Assembly (NCBI RefSeq): GCF_003862475.1
Contig: NZ_RRCO01000001.1
Coordinates: 310,001-374,000 of the forward strand
Length of the DNA: 64,000 nt
Reading direction: 5' to 3'
DNA from: Lachnoanaerobaculum gingivalis
Lineage (GTDB): Bacteria; Bacillota; Clostridia; Lachnospirales; Lachnospiraceae
Part shown: positions 35,357 to 44,185 of the stretch, one piece after another
How positions within the stretch are numbered: the stretch's first letter is position 1
Layout: each line of letters opens with the position of its first letter
Notes under the pieces: model-generated
Told to the model about the DNA's origin: nothing
The model's database searches: none
Seen by the model: the letters and a program-made list of their open reading frames with translations, nothing else
Position numbers and translations under genes: made by a program

Positions 35357-36109
35357 TTAAAATAAAATATTTACATTTCCATATAATAATATTCTGATAA
35401 AACCTATTAAAAACAAATGTGCCGGATAGTAAATATAAAACAACCATTTCATACTCTTATTGCTTCCGACTTCACCATTATACATTTTTAAAAGCGGTAG
35501 GCACAAACATATAAACAGCTGTAGCACTGCGTAAACTCTGTCTATAAATATAAAATAAACTGCGGCATATACCATGGCAAAAATAATATAATCAATTGCC
35601 TGCTTTTTAAAATCTCCTCTGTGCATATATAGGAAAAAAGGAACCATAACCGCAATACATGACCAATCCGCAGGGAATGAAAGCAGATTTGCAAGTATTA
35701 TAAGAAATACCGTTACAATACCTGACAATTTATGTTTTTGCACTGCAAATATCAGCGTCGCACCTATGGCAAGTGACCATATAACACTTGTCTGATTGAA
35801 TATTCCGCTTTTAAAAGGCACTGCACTAAGTCCAAAAGCAAAACTGTATGCAAAATGTGATATTACGGCAAATAAAAACAATCTCTTTATATACTTAACG
35901 GAATCTCTTGTATAATATGAGCCTTCCGCTATAAAAAACCACATGATAGGAGCGGTAAGTCGTCCTATTATATGGAGTGCAAATACAAACCAGACTCTTT
36001 GAAGCCCCGGAAAAAGCAGCCATGTCAAATGATCTATTGTCATTGCCACAATAGCAATTAACTTTAAATCACTTGTATTTAAGCCTCTTTCTTTTATTTT
36101 TGAAAACAT
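35357..36109 (-). CDS. TraX family membrane protein
   Basis: A 250-aa protein with about seven hydrophobic segments and the TraX family opening GLNTSDLKLIAIVAMTIDHL, followed by GRLTAPIMWFFIAEG. The plasmid TraX protein N-acetylates F pilin, but most chromosomal family members have unknown function, so this does not by itself indicate conjugation. It is upstream of and close to the TerD-vWA gene (14 bp), probably the same transcript. Confidence 0.88.
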   Translation of the reverse strand: MFSKIKERGLNTSDLKLIAIVAMTIDHLTWLLFPGLQRVWFVFALHIIGRLTAPIMWFFIAEGSYYTRDSVKYIKRLFLFAVISHFAYSFAFGLSAVPFKSGIFNQTSVIWSLAIGATLIFAVQKHKLSGIVTVFLIILANLLSFPADWSCIAVMVPFFLYMHRGDFKKQAIDYIIFAMVYAAVYFIFIDRVYAVLQLFICLCLPLLKMYNGEVGSNKSMKWLFYIYYPAHLFLIGFIRILLYGNVNILF

Positions 36110-36314
36110 TTATATATTCCTTTCAAGATTTATCATGTTTTTATTCTATCATTTTAACTTTTTCATTTCCAGCCAAAATACAACTAATATTTTAGGTGCC
36201 CCTAACCTTTTATCATAGAAAAACACCTTAAATCATGCTATATTTATATATACATAATCTACGTTTATTATTGAATCTTTAATTTCATTTTTCTACATTG
36301 AAAGGATAAATTAT

Positions 36315-36650
36315 ATGAATTCAGAAAAAGCAGAAAAGAAAAGGCAGGATGAATTACAGGCCGTAACTCGGATGATAGAAATATACTGTCATGGGAAGCA
36401 TGGCCATAATACCGCTCTATGTAAAGATTGTCAGAAGCTTATGGACTATGCACGCTCAAGAATTGAGCATTGCCCATTTATGGAAAGCAAAAGTTTTTGC
36501 AGTAATTGTAAGGTTCACTGTTATTCTCCTGATATGAAAGTAAAAATCAAAGAGGTAATGCGTTATTCAGGACCACGTATCATGTTTTACCACCCAATTA
36601 TGTGTATAAAGCATGCTCTTACATCTTTAAAAGCTAAATTAAAAATATAG
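36315..36650 (+). CDS. YgbA-like nitrosative-stress associated protein
   Basis: A 111-aa protein of the YgbA/nitrous-oxide-stimulated-promoter family: MIEIYCHGKHGHNTALC, ARSRIEHCPFMESKSFCSNCKVHCYSP and VMRYSGPRIMFYHP. The many Cys residues suggest metal or Fe-S binding. E. coli ygbA is repressed by NsrR and responds to nitric oxide. AAAGGATAAATT precedes the ATG. It stands 69 bp upstream of the CydDC-like exporter genes and a decayed copy of the same pair lies at 25.5-27.4 kb. Confidence 0.87.
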   Translation: MNSEKAEKKRQDELQAVTRMIEIYCHGKHGHNTALCKDCQKLMDYARSRIEHCPFMESKSFCSNCKVHCYSPDMKVKIKEVMRYSGPRIMFYHPIMCIKHALTSLKAKLKI

Positions 36651-36719
36651 CCCTGAGTTAGGTATTCCAAATATGCTATATTTATTGATATTACTAAATA
36701 ATATGGAGGTCTTTAATTT

Positions 36720-38462
36720 ATGATCAAGATGAGACTTATTCGTCTTTTGAAAGGCTCCGGAAAGTATATCCTCTACCAAGTTCTTTGGCAATGGATATCT
36801 CTTATTATGCAAATAATCATTGCAATAAATATTACCGGACTTATTCAAGAAGTTTTCTTAGATACAGCCTTTGAATCTCATATTCCAAGAGTTGTTATTG
36901 TCGTAATTGTAGGTGTTTTGATAAGAGCAGTATGTGATAAACTCTACACTAAAGCAAGTTTTCATGCAGGTGCAAATGTAAAGAGAATCTTGCGCAACCG
37001 TATCTATGAAAAGGTACTTCACTTAGGTCCTGCCTATAGAGAACAGGTACATACCTCTGAAATAGTGCAAATGGCAGGTGAGGGGGTGGAACAGCTTGAA
37101 GTATATTTCAGCAGATATTTGAGTCAATTTTTCTACTCATTACTTGCTCCATTGACTCTATTCATAGTTGTAATGAGAATCAGTATGAAATCTGCCGTTA
37201 TTCTTCTTGTAGCAGTACCTCTTATACCCATTGTTATAATGCTTGTAATGTTAGTAGCTAAAAAGCTGCTCAGTCGTTACTTTGACATATATTACAGTCT
37301 TGGTGACATCTTCCTTGAAAAGTTACAAGGTATGACAACTCTTAAGATATATCAGGCGGATAAAGCTGCTGCAGATGATATGGATAGAGAGTCGGAACAA
37401 TTTAGAAAAATAACAATGAAAGTTTTGATGATGCAGCTTAACAGTACTTCTGTTATGGATATAGTGGCATATGGCGGTGCCGCTGTAGGAATTATCAGTG
37501 CACTTTCACAGTTTTACAAAGGTGAAGTTTCTCTTTATGGAATGCTTATGATCTTATTCCTTGCCGCTGAATTTTTCCTTCCAATGAGAATCTTAGGAAG
37601 TTTTTTTCATATAGGTATGAACGGAATGAAGGCAAGCGATCGTATATTTGCATTCCTCGATCTTCCTGAACAGCAAAGAGGAAATAAAGAAATAAGTGAT
37701 AATGAAATTAAAATATCACTTGAAGATCTTTCTTTCTCATATGATTTAAGTAAGACCATATTAAATAAAATAAATATGACTATTGATCCAAAATCATTTG
37801 TTTCAATAGTAGGTGTATCAGGCTCAGGTAAATCTACCATAGCAGGCATACTTATGGGTAAAAATCCAAAGTACAGCGGAAGTCTGAAGATAAACAATGA
37901 TGAGCATAATGAGCTCACAAGTGAAACCATACTTAGTCATTTTACTTTGGTAGGCCATAGCAGCTGGATATTTGCAGGTACTGTAAGAGATAATCTTTTG
38001 ATGGGCAATCCGAATGCTACAGAAAAAGAAATGAATGATGTTCTTGAGAAAGTCAACCTTCTTGCCTTTATCAATTCTCAAGACGGACTTGATACAAAGC
38101 TTACTTCAAATGCAAGCAATCTCTCTGGAGGGCAAAAGCAAAGACTCTCACTTGCAAGGGCCCTTCTTCACAATACTCCGGTATATATATTTGATGAAGC
38201 TACTTCAAATGTTGATGCAGGCAGTGAAGAGATAATAATGAATGTAATACATAAGTTATCAAAAGCCAAAACCGTTATACTTATATCACATAGACTGGCA
38301 AATGTAGTTGACAGTGATAAGATATTTATGCTTAAAAACGGAAGTATCGTTGAATCAGGACCTCACTCTGAGCTAATGAACAATAAAGGTGCTTATGAGA
38401 AACTGTTTACAGAGCAGATGAATCTTGAGAATTTCTCAAAAAGAAAGGAGGTAGTAGGATAA
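36720..38462 (+). CDS. ABC exporter half-transporter, CydD-like
   Basis: A 580-aa protein with an N-terminal six-helix exporter domain (about 1-310) and a C-terminal ATPase: Walker A GVSGSGKST, signature LSGGQKQRLSLARA, Walker B PVYIFDEATSNVD, H-loop ILISHRL. All motifs are intact. It ends on TAATG shared with the second half-transporter, so the two form a heterodimer. CydDC-type exporters move thiols to the cell surface, but the substrate here is unproven. The start has GGAGG upstream. Confidence 0.85.
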   Translation: MIKMRLIRLLKGSGKYILYQVLWQWISLIMQIIIAINITGLIQEVFLDTAFESHIPRVVIVVIVGVLIRAVCDKLYTKASFHAGANVKRILRNRIYEKVLHLGPAYREQVHTSEIVQMAGEGVEQLEVYFSRYLSQFFYSLLAPLTLFIVVMRISMKSAVILLVAVPLIPIVIMLVMLVAKKLLSRYFDIYYSLGDIFLEKLQGMTTLKIYQADKAAADDMDRESEQFRKITMKVLMMQLNSTSVMDIVAYGGAAVGIISALSQFYKGEVSLYGMLMILFLAAEFFLPMRILGSFFHIGMNGMKASDRIFAFLDLPEQQRGNKEISDNEIKISLEDLSFSYDLSKTILNKINMTIDPKSFVSIVGVSGSGKSTIAGILMGKNPKYSGSLKINNDEHNELTSETILSHFTLVGHSSWIFAGTVRDNLLMGNPNATEKEMNDVLEKVNLLAFINSQDGLDTKLTSNASNLSGGQKQRLSLARALLHNTPVYIFDEATSNVDAGSEEIIMNVIHKLSKAKTVILISHRLANVVDSDKIFMLKNGSIVESGPHSELMNNKGAYEKLFTEQMNLENFSKRKEVVG

Positions 38463-40150
38463 TGAAACAAACTACAAGAAGATCAGGACTTTCCATTATG
38501 AGAAGTCTTATCGTTTTGGTAAAGCCCTTAACAGGTGTTATGTTACTTGGAATTTTCCTTGGAATCCTTGGCTTTTTATGTGCTATCTTCCTTACCATAA
38601 CAGGCGGATATGGTATTCTTTACGGACTTTATACTCTGTTAAATAAAGGATTTACTTCTGCTCCCGACATTTCAAAAACAATATTCATATCACTTATTGT
38701 AATAGCTGTTGCAAGGGGTATTCTTCACTATGGAGAGCAATACTGTAATCACTATATCGCATTCCGAATACTTGCAATAATAAGGCATAAGATTTTTGCT
38801 GTACTTAGAAAGCTATGTCCTGCCAAGCTTGAGGGAAAGGAAAAGGGAAATCTTATTACAATTATCACAAGCGATATCGAACTTTTAGAGGTGTTCTTTG
38901 CACATACCATATCACCTATAGCTATAGCTTTTATCACCTCTCTTATAATGGTGATATTTATATGGGCTCAGCACCATATTGCAGGTATCATTTCATTACT
39001 TGCATATATGACTGTAGGAATTGCTCTTCCACTTTGGAATGGAAGTCGCAGTGCAGATGCCGGAATGAAATTTAGAAATAATGTAGGCGAACTAAACAAC
39101 TTTGTTATCAACAGTATGTATGGAGTAGACGAAATACTTCAGTACAATCAGGGTGAGGTGCGCTTAAATGAGATGGACTTAAAGTCTTTAGAACTGTCTG
39201 ATAATCAAAGAAAGCTCAGCTTTTTCGAGGGTTCTCAAAGAGCTGCGACAAACCTTGTTATCCAGCTTTTCTCATGGTTAATGTTCTTTTGTATGCTGAT
39301 GCTTTATAAGAATGAAAGCATAGGATTTTCACAGATGCTTATTGCAACATTGGCTATGATGAGTTCATTCGGACCTACTGTTGCACTGTCTTCTTTGTCA
39401 AACAATCTCAATCAGACTCTTGCCTGTGGTGAGCGTGTACTTTCATTGCTTGAGGAAGAACCGGTAGTTGAAGAAGTATCAGGTAAAGAAAATACTGTAT
39501 TTGAAGGTGCAGATGTTGAGTGTGTAAACTTCTCATATGGAGATGAAACTATACTTGATAATGTTTCTCTTGATATAAAGAAGGGTCAAGTACTCGGAAT
39601 ACATGGTGTGAGCGGTTCCGGTAAATCTACACTATTGAAACTGCTCATGAGATTTTGGGATGTAAAAACAGGTGAAGTGCATATTTCAGGAAAGAATATT
39701 AAGAATGTTAACACCGAGGATCTTCGTGAAATGACAGGCTATGTTACTCAGGAAACTGTAATGTTCCAAGGAACTATTGCCGATAATATAAGAGTTGCAA
39801 AGCAAAATGCAAGTCTTGAAGAGATTCAAAATGCAGCTAAGAAAGCAAGTATACATGACTTTATAATAAGTCTTCCAAATGACTATGATACGTGTGTCGG
39901 CGAGCTGGGTGATTCGCTATCAGATGGTGAAAAGCAGCGTATAGGGCTTGCAAGAGCATTCTTACATGACGGTGACTTCCTGCTTTTGGATGAGCCTACC
40001 AGCAATCTGGATGTTTTAAATGAGGGCATTATATTAAAATCACTTTCAGAAGAAAGTGCCGGAAAGACCATTGTTCTGGTTTCACATAGAAAATCTACAA
40101 TGTCACTTTCGGATAAAACCTATGAGATGGCTAACGGCAGATTCTCATAA
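38462..40150 (+). CDS. ABC exporter half-transporter, CydC-like
   Basis: A 562-aa partner of the preceding gene. It has an exporter domain (about 1-325) and an ATPase with Walker A GVSGSGKST, signature LSDGEKQRIGLARA (Asp instead of the first Gly of LSGG), Walker B FLLLDEPTSNLD and LVSHRKS. The altered signature may make one site degenerate, common in heterodimeric exporters. It ends ANGRFS and is followed by a terminator. A partial decayed copy is at 27010-27361. Confidence 0.85.
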   Translation: MKQTTRRSGLSIMRSLIVLVKPLTGVMLLGIFLGILGFLCAIFLTITGGYGILYGLYTLLNKGFTSAPDISKTIFISLIVIAVARGILHYGEQYCNHYIAFRILAIIRHKIFAVLRKLCPAKLEGKEKGNLITIITSDIELLEVFFAHTISPIAIAFITSLIMVIFIWAQHHIAGIISLLAYMTVGIALPLWNGSRSADAGMKFRNNVGELNNFVINSMYGVDEILQYNQGEVRLNEMDLKSLELSDNQRKLSFFEGSQRAATNLVIQLFSWLMFFCMLMLYKNESIGFSQMLIATLAMMSSFGPTVALSSLSNNLNQTLACGERVLSLLEEEPVVEEVSGKENTVFEGADVECVNFSYGDETILDNVSLDIKKGQVLGIHGVSGSGKSTLLKLLMRFWDVKTGEVHISGKNIKNVNTEDLREMTGYVTQETVMFQGTIADNIRVAKQNASLEEIQNAAKKASIHDFIISLPNDYDTCVGELGDSLSDGEKQRIGLARAFLHDGDFLLLDEPTSNLDVLNEGIILKSLSEESAGKTIVLVSHRKSTMSLSDKTYEMANGRFS

Positions 40151-40159
40151 ACTAAATAA

Positions 40160-40203
40160 GCACATAGCAAAAGAATTTCTCAAAGCTATGTGCCTTTGTT
40201 TTA
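40160..40203 (+). terminator. Terminator of the YgbA/CydDC-like operon
   Basis: The stem GCACATAGC (40160-40168) pairs with GCTATGTGC (40185-40193) and is followed by CTTTGTTTTATTTT, 9 bp after the stop codon of the second half-transporter. Confidence 0.85.
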
Positions 40204-40629
40204 TTTTCTTGACTTATAGAACTCCTTATACTTAGGATCGTCATTATCAAAGTATCTATAGCTTACCGCCTTTATCTTTACAAGTTTTCGCCATATTTCA
40301 AAGGCTTTATCAAGCTCACCGTTTTCATATGCATACTTTGCCTTCATATGTTCAAGCTCTTCATCAAATAAATGTAAGTTATCATTATTTTCCGTCATTC
40401 TCTCAAGCCATATTTTGGCATTCACCAAATCATTATTTTCTAGAGCTTTTTTAAAGAAGTTCTTTGCATATCCATAGCCCTGATTCCAGTTAGCTCCCGA
40501 CTCAGGAAATGCATCCCAGCCTTTATCTGCAATTTCAAATCCCTCTTTTAAATTACCTTCGTTAATTTTAATTACCGCATCCTTACCGTATTCGATAACA
40601 CTAGCATATCTTTCTTCATCTAAAAGCAT
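40201..40629 (-). CDS. TPR-like hypothetical protein
   Basis: A 142-aa all-helical protein with two or three TPR-like units (KINEGNLKEGFEIADKGWDAFP, ALENNDLVNAKIWLERM, YENGELDKAFEIWRKL). No signal peptide. It is the last of a row of small minus-strand genes; similar TPR-like proteins are found as immunity or accessory proteins near toxin loci. AGAGGAATAAGAT precedes the start. Confidence 0.65.
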   Translation of the reverse strand: MLLDEERYASVIEYGKDAVIKINEGNLKEGFEIADKGWDAFPESGANWNQGYGYAKNFFKKALENNDLVNAKIWLERMTENNDNLHLFDEELEHMKAKYAYENGELDKAFEIWRKLVKIKAVSYRYFDNDDPKYKEFYKSRK

Positions 40630-40658
40630 ATCTTATTCCTCTCGGCATTTTCTACTTT

Positions 40659-41027
40659 TTATAATTTTACCACTGTTGCCAGCTTCTCTCCGCATAATAT
40701 GCCTAATATACAGCATGTAACACTTAGTACAATATATAATCCGCCTAATGTGTATTGCTTATTATCAAGCAAGTTAAACGCTTCCAGTGAAAATGTTGAA
40801 AATGTAGTGAATCCGCCACATACACCTGTCTTCCAAAACAGTACTGTATTACCTGATATATTGTCTTTGTTACTTGTAAACCCTACAATAAAACCGATTA
40901 TTATTGCACCTGCTATATTTGTAATAAGTGTAAGTATTGGAAATCCTGTTTTAACCGGGATAAGACTTATAGCATATCTTGCCATTGCCCCAATCGCTCC
41001 ACCAAGTGCTACAAATAAAAAGTTCAT
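40659..41027 (-). CDS. crcB: Fluoride channel FluC/CrcB
   Basis: A 122-aa four-helix membrane protein of the CrcB/FluC family, which exports fluoride as a dual-topology dimer. Signature segments are GGAIGAMARYAIS, GFTSNKDN and GVCGGFTTFSTFSLE, the Phe and Thr of the latter lining the pore. AAAGGAGAATT precedes the ATG. I see no fluoride riboswitch in the short upstream gap, so control by fluoride is not evident here. Single-gene (homodimeric) form. Confidence 0.93.
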   Translation of the reverse strand: MNFLFVALGGAIGAMARYAISLIPVKTGFPILTLITNIAGAIIIGFIVGFTSNKDNISGNTVLFWKTGVCGGFTTFSTFSLEAFNLLDNKQYTLGGLYIVLSVTCCILGILCGEKLATVVKL

Positions 41028-41054
41028 AATTCTCCTTTGTTCAAACTTAATTTA

Positions 41055-41327
41055 TTATTCAAAAGACCCTCCACCTCTATATGTATTTACAATGCAGGTG
41101 AATTTTTTACCGCATTTCGGACATTTAATGATATGGTAAATAATATCATCAATCCAATGTCCGTCTTTCATATGTTCACCTAATTTACAGTTGCCTTCAA
41201 CAATTATAAAACCTCTTTTTTCAACAAGATCCTTAATATACTCTATAGTATCTTCATATAGTTTGGGCGAAGAAAAGTCTTCTGTTTTTTTGATATCTGA
41301 ACAATAATCACACATATTTATTACCAT
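41055..41327 (-). CDS. Small zinc-ribbon hypothetical protein
   Basis: A 90-aa protein with CDYCSD at the N-terminus and a CPKCGKKFTC ribbon near residues 70-80. The tail YRGGGSFE and middle DGHWIDDIIYHIIKCP suggest a compact zinc-binding fold. I do not recognise a characterised family. It lies 27 bp upstream of crcB. A second ATG at residue 5 is also a possible start. Confidence 0.65.
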   Translation of the reverse strand: MVINMCDYCSDIKKTEDFSSPKLYEDTIEYIKDLVEKRGFIIVEGNCKLGEHMKDGHWIDDIIYHIIKCPKCGKKFTCIVNTYRGGGSFE

Positions 41328-41372
41328 GCCTAACTATAAAACTGTTTTCTGTTATTTCCATCTCTTAGTTCA

Positions 41373-41882
41373 CTATAAATCGGTATACCTCTCCAAATCC
41401 TTTAAATACAGCTTAAGTCCCTTAAGCATTTTTGCAAGCTCCACACAATCTATCTTGCCCATCTCTATTATAGCATACTTTTTCTTATTCTCATCAAAAT
41501 CCGGATATCTGGTTTTATTGTGCAGTGCCGAGAATTTGATATCTTTTAGAACCTTTGTAAGCAGTTGTTCTCTTAGCCTGTCCTCCACCATAGCATCGCC
41601 TTTACCGTATATCTGGACCAATATCTCAATTGACTTATCAAGTGAATGCCCTATGGTCTTTTTTATCATTTCCTTATAATAAGAATTTGTCACATCCACA
41701 ATCCTGGCAATTTTTGCTTTAATTTGCTTTTCCATAGCCTGCACATAAAAGTACACAGCCTGATTATAAAGTTCCCTGCTCTCAAGTATAACCGCAGATT
41801 TTTCATCCTGCATAGCCGCTTTAAGATACTCATGTGCCACTTCCAAAGAATCCTTCAAAAACTTTCGATTACCTAAATACAT
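41373..41882 (-). CDS. HEPN-domain-like hypothetical protein
   Basis: A 169-aa helical protein with HEPN features: AVYFYVQAMEKQIKAK near residues 47-62, a YYKEMIKKTIGHSL segment and ALHNKTRYPDFDE near residue 120, which resembles the RYP motif of HEPN proteins of nucleotidyltransferase pairs. The classical Rx4-6H nuclease motif is not clearly present. No partner nucleotidyltransferase is adjacent. Ribosome-binding site TAGGAGAA. Confidence 0.65.
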   Translation of the reverse strand: MYLGNRKFLKDSLEVAHEYLKAAMQDEKSAVILESRELYNQAVYFYVQAMEKQIKAKIARIVDVTNSYYKEMIKKTIGHSLDKSIEILVQIYGKGDAMVEDRLREQLLTKVLKDIKFSALHNKTRYPDFDENKKKYAIIEMGKIDCVELAKMLKGLKLYLKDLERYTDL

Positions 41883-41917
41883 ATATTCTCCTATTTCCGA
41901 TCTCCCCTTCTATTATA

Positions 41918-42424
41918 CTAGCAAATAATAATCACTACATTTCCGTTCACTTCAAGTATTTTCTTATAAAAATCTCTTAGTCTTTGGAAGTATGTCATTA
42001 ATTCTTCTCTTATTTTATCAGCATCTTCTTCATAATCCCAGGTATTCGGGTATATATTTGCTTTTTTAAACCGGCTCATATTTAAGTTATCCAAGGCTTT
42101 CTCTATATCAAAATCTTCAAGTGCAAGTACTATATCCTTAACCTTCGACTTTTGTGTATAAGCTATATACTCCTCTGAGTTTTTAATAGAATTTACTCCA
42201 AAAACAGCCTCACTAAGAGGATTATTTTCCATAGCATCATCCTTACCCACTCCTGTCAGTACAAAGTGCATAGCATCCCACATCTTATCCATGCCAAATT
42301 GTATTTCTATATCATCATTACCATCTTTAACATCTTCAATATCCTCAACTGCTTCATTATAAAAGAGCTTCATTTCTTTTAAGTTTCTATTGCTTAAATA
42401 TTGATAATTTGCTATTATTCCCAT
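41918..42424 (-). CDS. DUF1877 (YfbM-like) protein
   Basis: A 168-aa protein of the DUF1877/YfbM family: MGIIANYQYLSN, then DKMWDAMHFVLTG, SEAVFGVNSIKNSEEYIAYT. DUF1877 proteins occur in polymorphic-toxin immunity clusters; biochemical function is unknown. The ATG at 42424 has TTGGAGAA upstream, whereas an upstream TTG does not. Ends AATGNVVIIIC-like with no other domain. Confidence 0.82.
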   Translation of the reverse strand: MGIIANYQYLSNRNLKEMKLFYNEAVEDIEDVKDGNDDIEIQFGMDKMWDAMHFVLTGVGKDDAMENNPLSEAVFGVNSIKNSEEYIAYTQKSKVKDIVLALEDFDIEKALDNLNMSRFKKANIYPNTWDYEEDADKIREELMTYFQRLRDFYKKILEVNGNVVIIIC

Positions 42425-42452
42425 TTTCAATTCTCCAAAAAATATTTTAAAA

Positions 42453-42866
42453 CTACAATTTACTATTACTGCAAAGTAAGCTTTCTATCATAAGCAAAAC
42501 CATATTTTGTGGATTTATTTCAAACTCATTCGATACTATACGCTTATTAAAATACTTAACCGACTTATCATGATTAAGAAATTTATTTATGCAAAGATAC
42601 TGCTCAATTTCATCAAGTATAAATGCACTTTGCTTTAAGTCCAAATCACTAAAGCCGTTTGCATAATGAACGCTTTTCATAATTTTTTTCAATTTTGTAT
42701 TTGGATATTTTTCTTTGAGTGTATCTCTCAGTAAAATAACCGACTCTTCAAATGTTTGACTATCTAAATCATTGGCACTTACACCTGTAATAATATTTTC
42801 ATTGCTTAAATGTTCAAACAGCTTAATCATTTGTTGTTTCAAATCCATAAGTTCATTTTCACTCAT
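42453..42866 (-). CDS. Hypothetical helical protein
   Basis: A 137-aa soluble helical protein starting MSENELMDLKQQM. No recognised motifs. It stands 28 bp upstream of the DUF1877 gene on the same strand, with GGGGGAGG ahead of the ATG at 42866. Its size and position fit a small immunity protein, but this is only context. Confidence 0.6.
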   Translation of the reverse strand: MSENELMDLKQQMIKLFEHLSNENIITGVSANDLDSQTFEESVILLRDTLKEKYPNTKLKKIMKSVHYANGFSDLDLKQSAFILDEIEQYLCINKFLNHDKSVKYFNKRIVSNEFEINPQNMVLLMIESLLCSNSKL

Positions 42867-42908
42867 TAAAACCTCCCCCACCTCGGTAAGATTTATCTTT
42901 ATTAATAT

Positions 42909-43478
42909 TTACCCTTTTACAAATGACTGTTTTAATTCAGCCAGCTCTTTTAGCTTTCTGTCAAATACTGATTCACTCATACCTTTCCCGGTAGCAATCT
43001 CATAATAAATATTAAATTCAGGATGATTATTTTCTTTTACAACCGCCAAAAGCTCTGCAAAATATCCCCATGCATTATTATAACTTTTTGTTGAACTATA
43101 ATCTTCTCTTTTTGGCATCCACTGCAGCTTTATAAAGAATTTATTCAGTATTTTGTTCCAGGTTCCTACATCGTCATCATAACAAAAGAACTTTGTTTCA
43201 AACAAACTGCCAAATCTCCTGTCCCAAAATTTTACATTGTCAGGCAAATACCAGGTATCACGAGGATTGCGGCATATCAATTCTATCGTTATCATTTCAA
43301 GTATTGCAGCCGGATCTCCATCGACACAGCTATAACTTCCCGGAACTGAAGTTTGTGCACCCTCCACTTTTAACTCTTCATAAGCTGTTTTGCTATCAAG
43401 TAATACTAAAGCAATTTTAGCCCTATCTCCAAAAGCTTTCCCTTCGCTTAATAATTTGTACTTGTTAAATTCGTTCAT
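42909..43478 (-). CDS. Hypothetical protein
   Basis: A 189-aa soluble protein with an aromatic-rich middle (WYLPDNVKFWDRRFG, FIKLQWMPKRED, NNAWGYFAELL). No recognised family or catalytic motif. Co-directional with its neighbours, 42 bp upstream of the helical protein gene. The start ATG at 43478 has GGAGGCTAA upstream. Confidence 0.6.
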   Translation of the reverse strand: MNEFNKYKLLSEGKAFGDRAKIALVLLDSKTAYEELKVEGAQTSVPGSYSCVDGDPAAILEMITIELICRNPRDTWYLPDNVKFWDRRFGSLFETKFFCYDDDVGTWNKILNKFFIKLQWMPKREDYSSTKSYNNAWGYFAELLAVVKENNHPEFNIYYEIATGKGMSESVFDRKLKELAELKQSFVKG

Positions 43479-43522
43479 TTAGCCTCCTTATTCTTATCGG
43501 AAAAAGGTATCCTTAACCGTAA

Positions 43523-44170
43523 TTATTTTTCAATCCTTAGTCCATTTAGATATGCAAACTGTATCAATCTGGCACCATTAAACTCATTACACACCTGAGA
43601 AATCTCTTCCTTAGGCATTTCTTTTAACTTATTATAAAAACTGATGTACTTATTCTTAAGCTTATCTTCTTTAAGTATCTTATTAAAATACTTTTCAGCC
43701 TTATCTTTTCCCCCAAAGTAATAGATATAGTACAGTAGGTTGTGGATAGCCGGCTTATCGTTCATAATTTTTTCAACATTGGTTTCTGTATCTTCAAAAT
43801 CGTCAAATATAGGTATTATATGATCTCTGATAAGTCCGCTAATTTCTTCCACAGTATATTTATAGCTTGCACCCGACAACTGCCACCATTTAAATGGAGT
43901 TCTTCCTAGCAGAGATCCCATCTCACCACCAAATACAAAACCATTATTAATATTTGCTTTTTTCATGCCTTTTGAATATATGGCAATATGCGGTATGAAT
44001 TCTACGCTACACTCATAGTTGTTTCTATTGGCTTGAAAGTGAATTTCATAGGTAAGGTCCTTATTTTTAGATGTTTTCTTTAGTGTCTGTCCTTTGCTTA
44101 TTATCTTAAAATCAGTGAAATTTCCCGCTATTTCCTTCCAGGCTTTTTCACATAATTCTCTAGGTTTCAT
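43523..44170 (-). CDS. Hypothetical protein, DUF4304-like
   Basis: A 215-aa soluble protein: WKEIAGNFTDFKIISKGQTLKKTSKNKDLTYEIHFQ and HIAIYSKGMKK resemble the opening of DUF4304 proteins, a weak assignment from pattern memory. The second half is helical. It is the first gene of the row of small minus-strand genes ending at 40201, and the IS1380 remnant begins just beyond its start. Confidence 0.55.
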   Translation of the reverse strand: MKPRELCEKAWKEIAGNFTDFKIISKGQTLKKTSKNKDLTYEIHFQANRNNYECSVEFIPHIAIYSKGMKKANINNGFVFGGEMGSLLGRTPFKWWQLSGASYKYTVEEISGLIRDHIIPIFDDFEDTETNVEKIMNDKPAIHNLLYYIYYFGGKDKAEKYFNKILKEDKLKNKYISFYNKLKEMPKEEISQVCNEFNGARLIQFAYLNGLRIEK

Positions 44171-44185
44171 TTTTCAAATACTCCT

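Noticed and set aside
14158-36109. VirD4-like and TraX-like genes as evidence of a conjugative element
   Set aside because: They are 20 kb apart, and there is no relaxase, VirB4, integrase or pilus gene; both families have many chromosomal members unrelated to transfer.
40659-41054. Fluoride riboswitch controlling crcB
   Set aside because: The gap upstream of crcB is 27 bp and shows no conserved fluoride aptamer; none was seen upstream of the preceding gene either.
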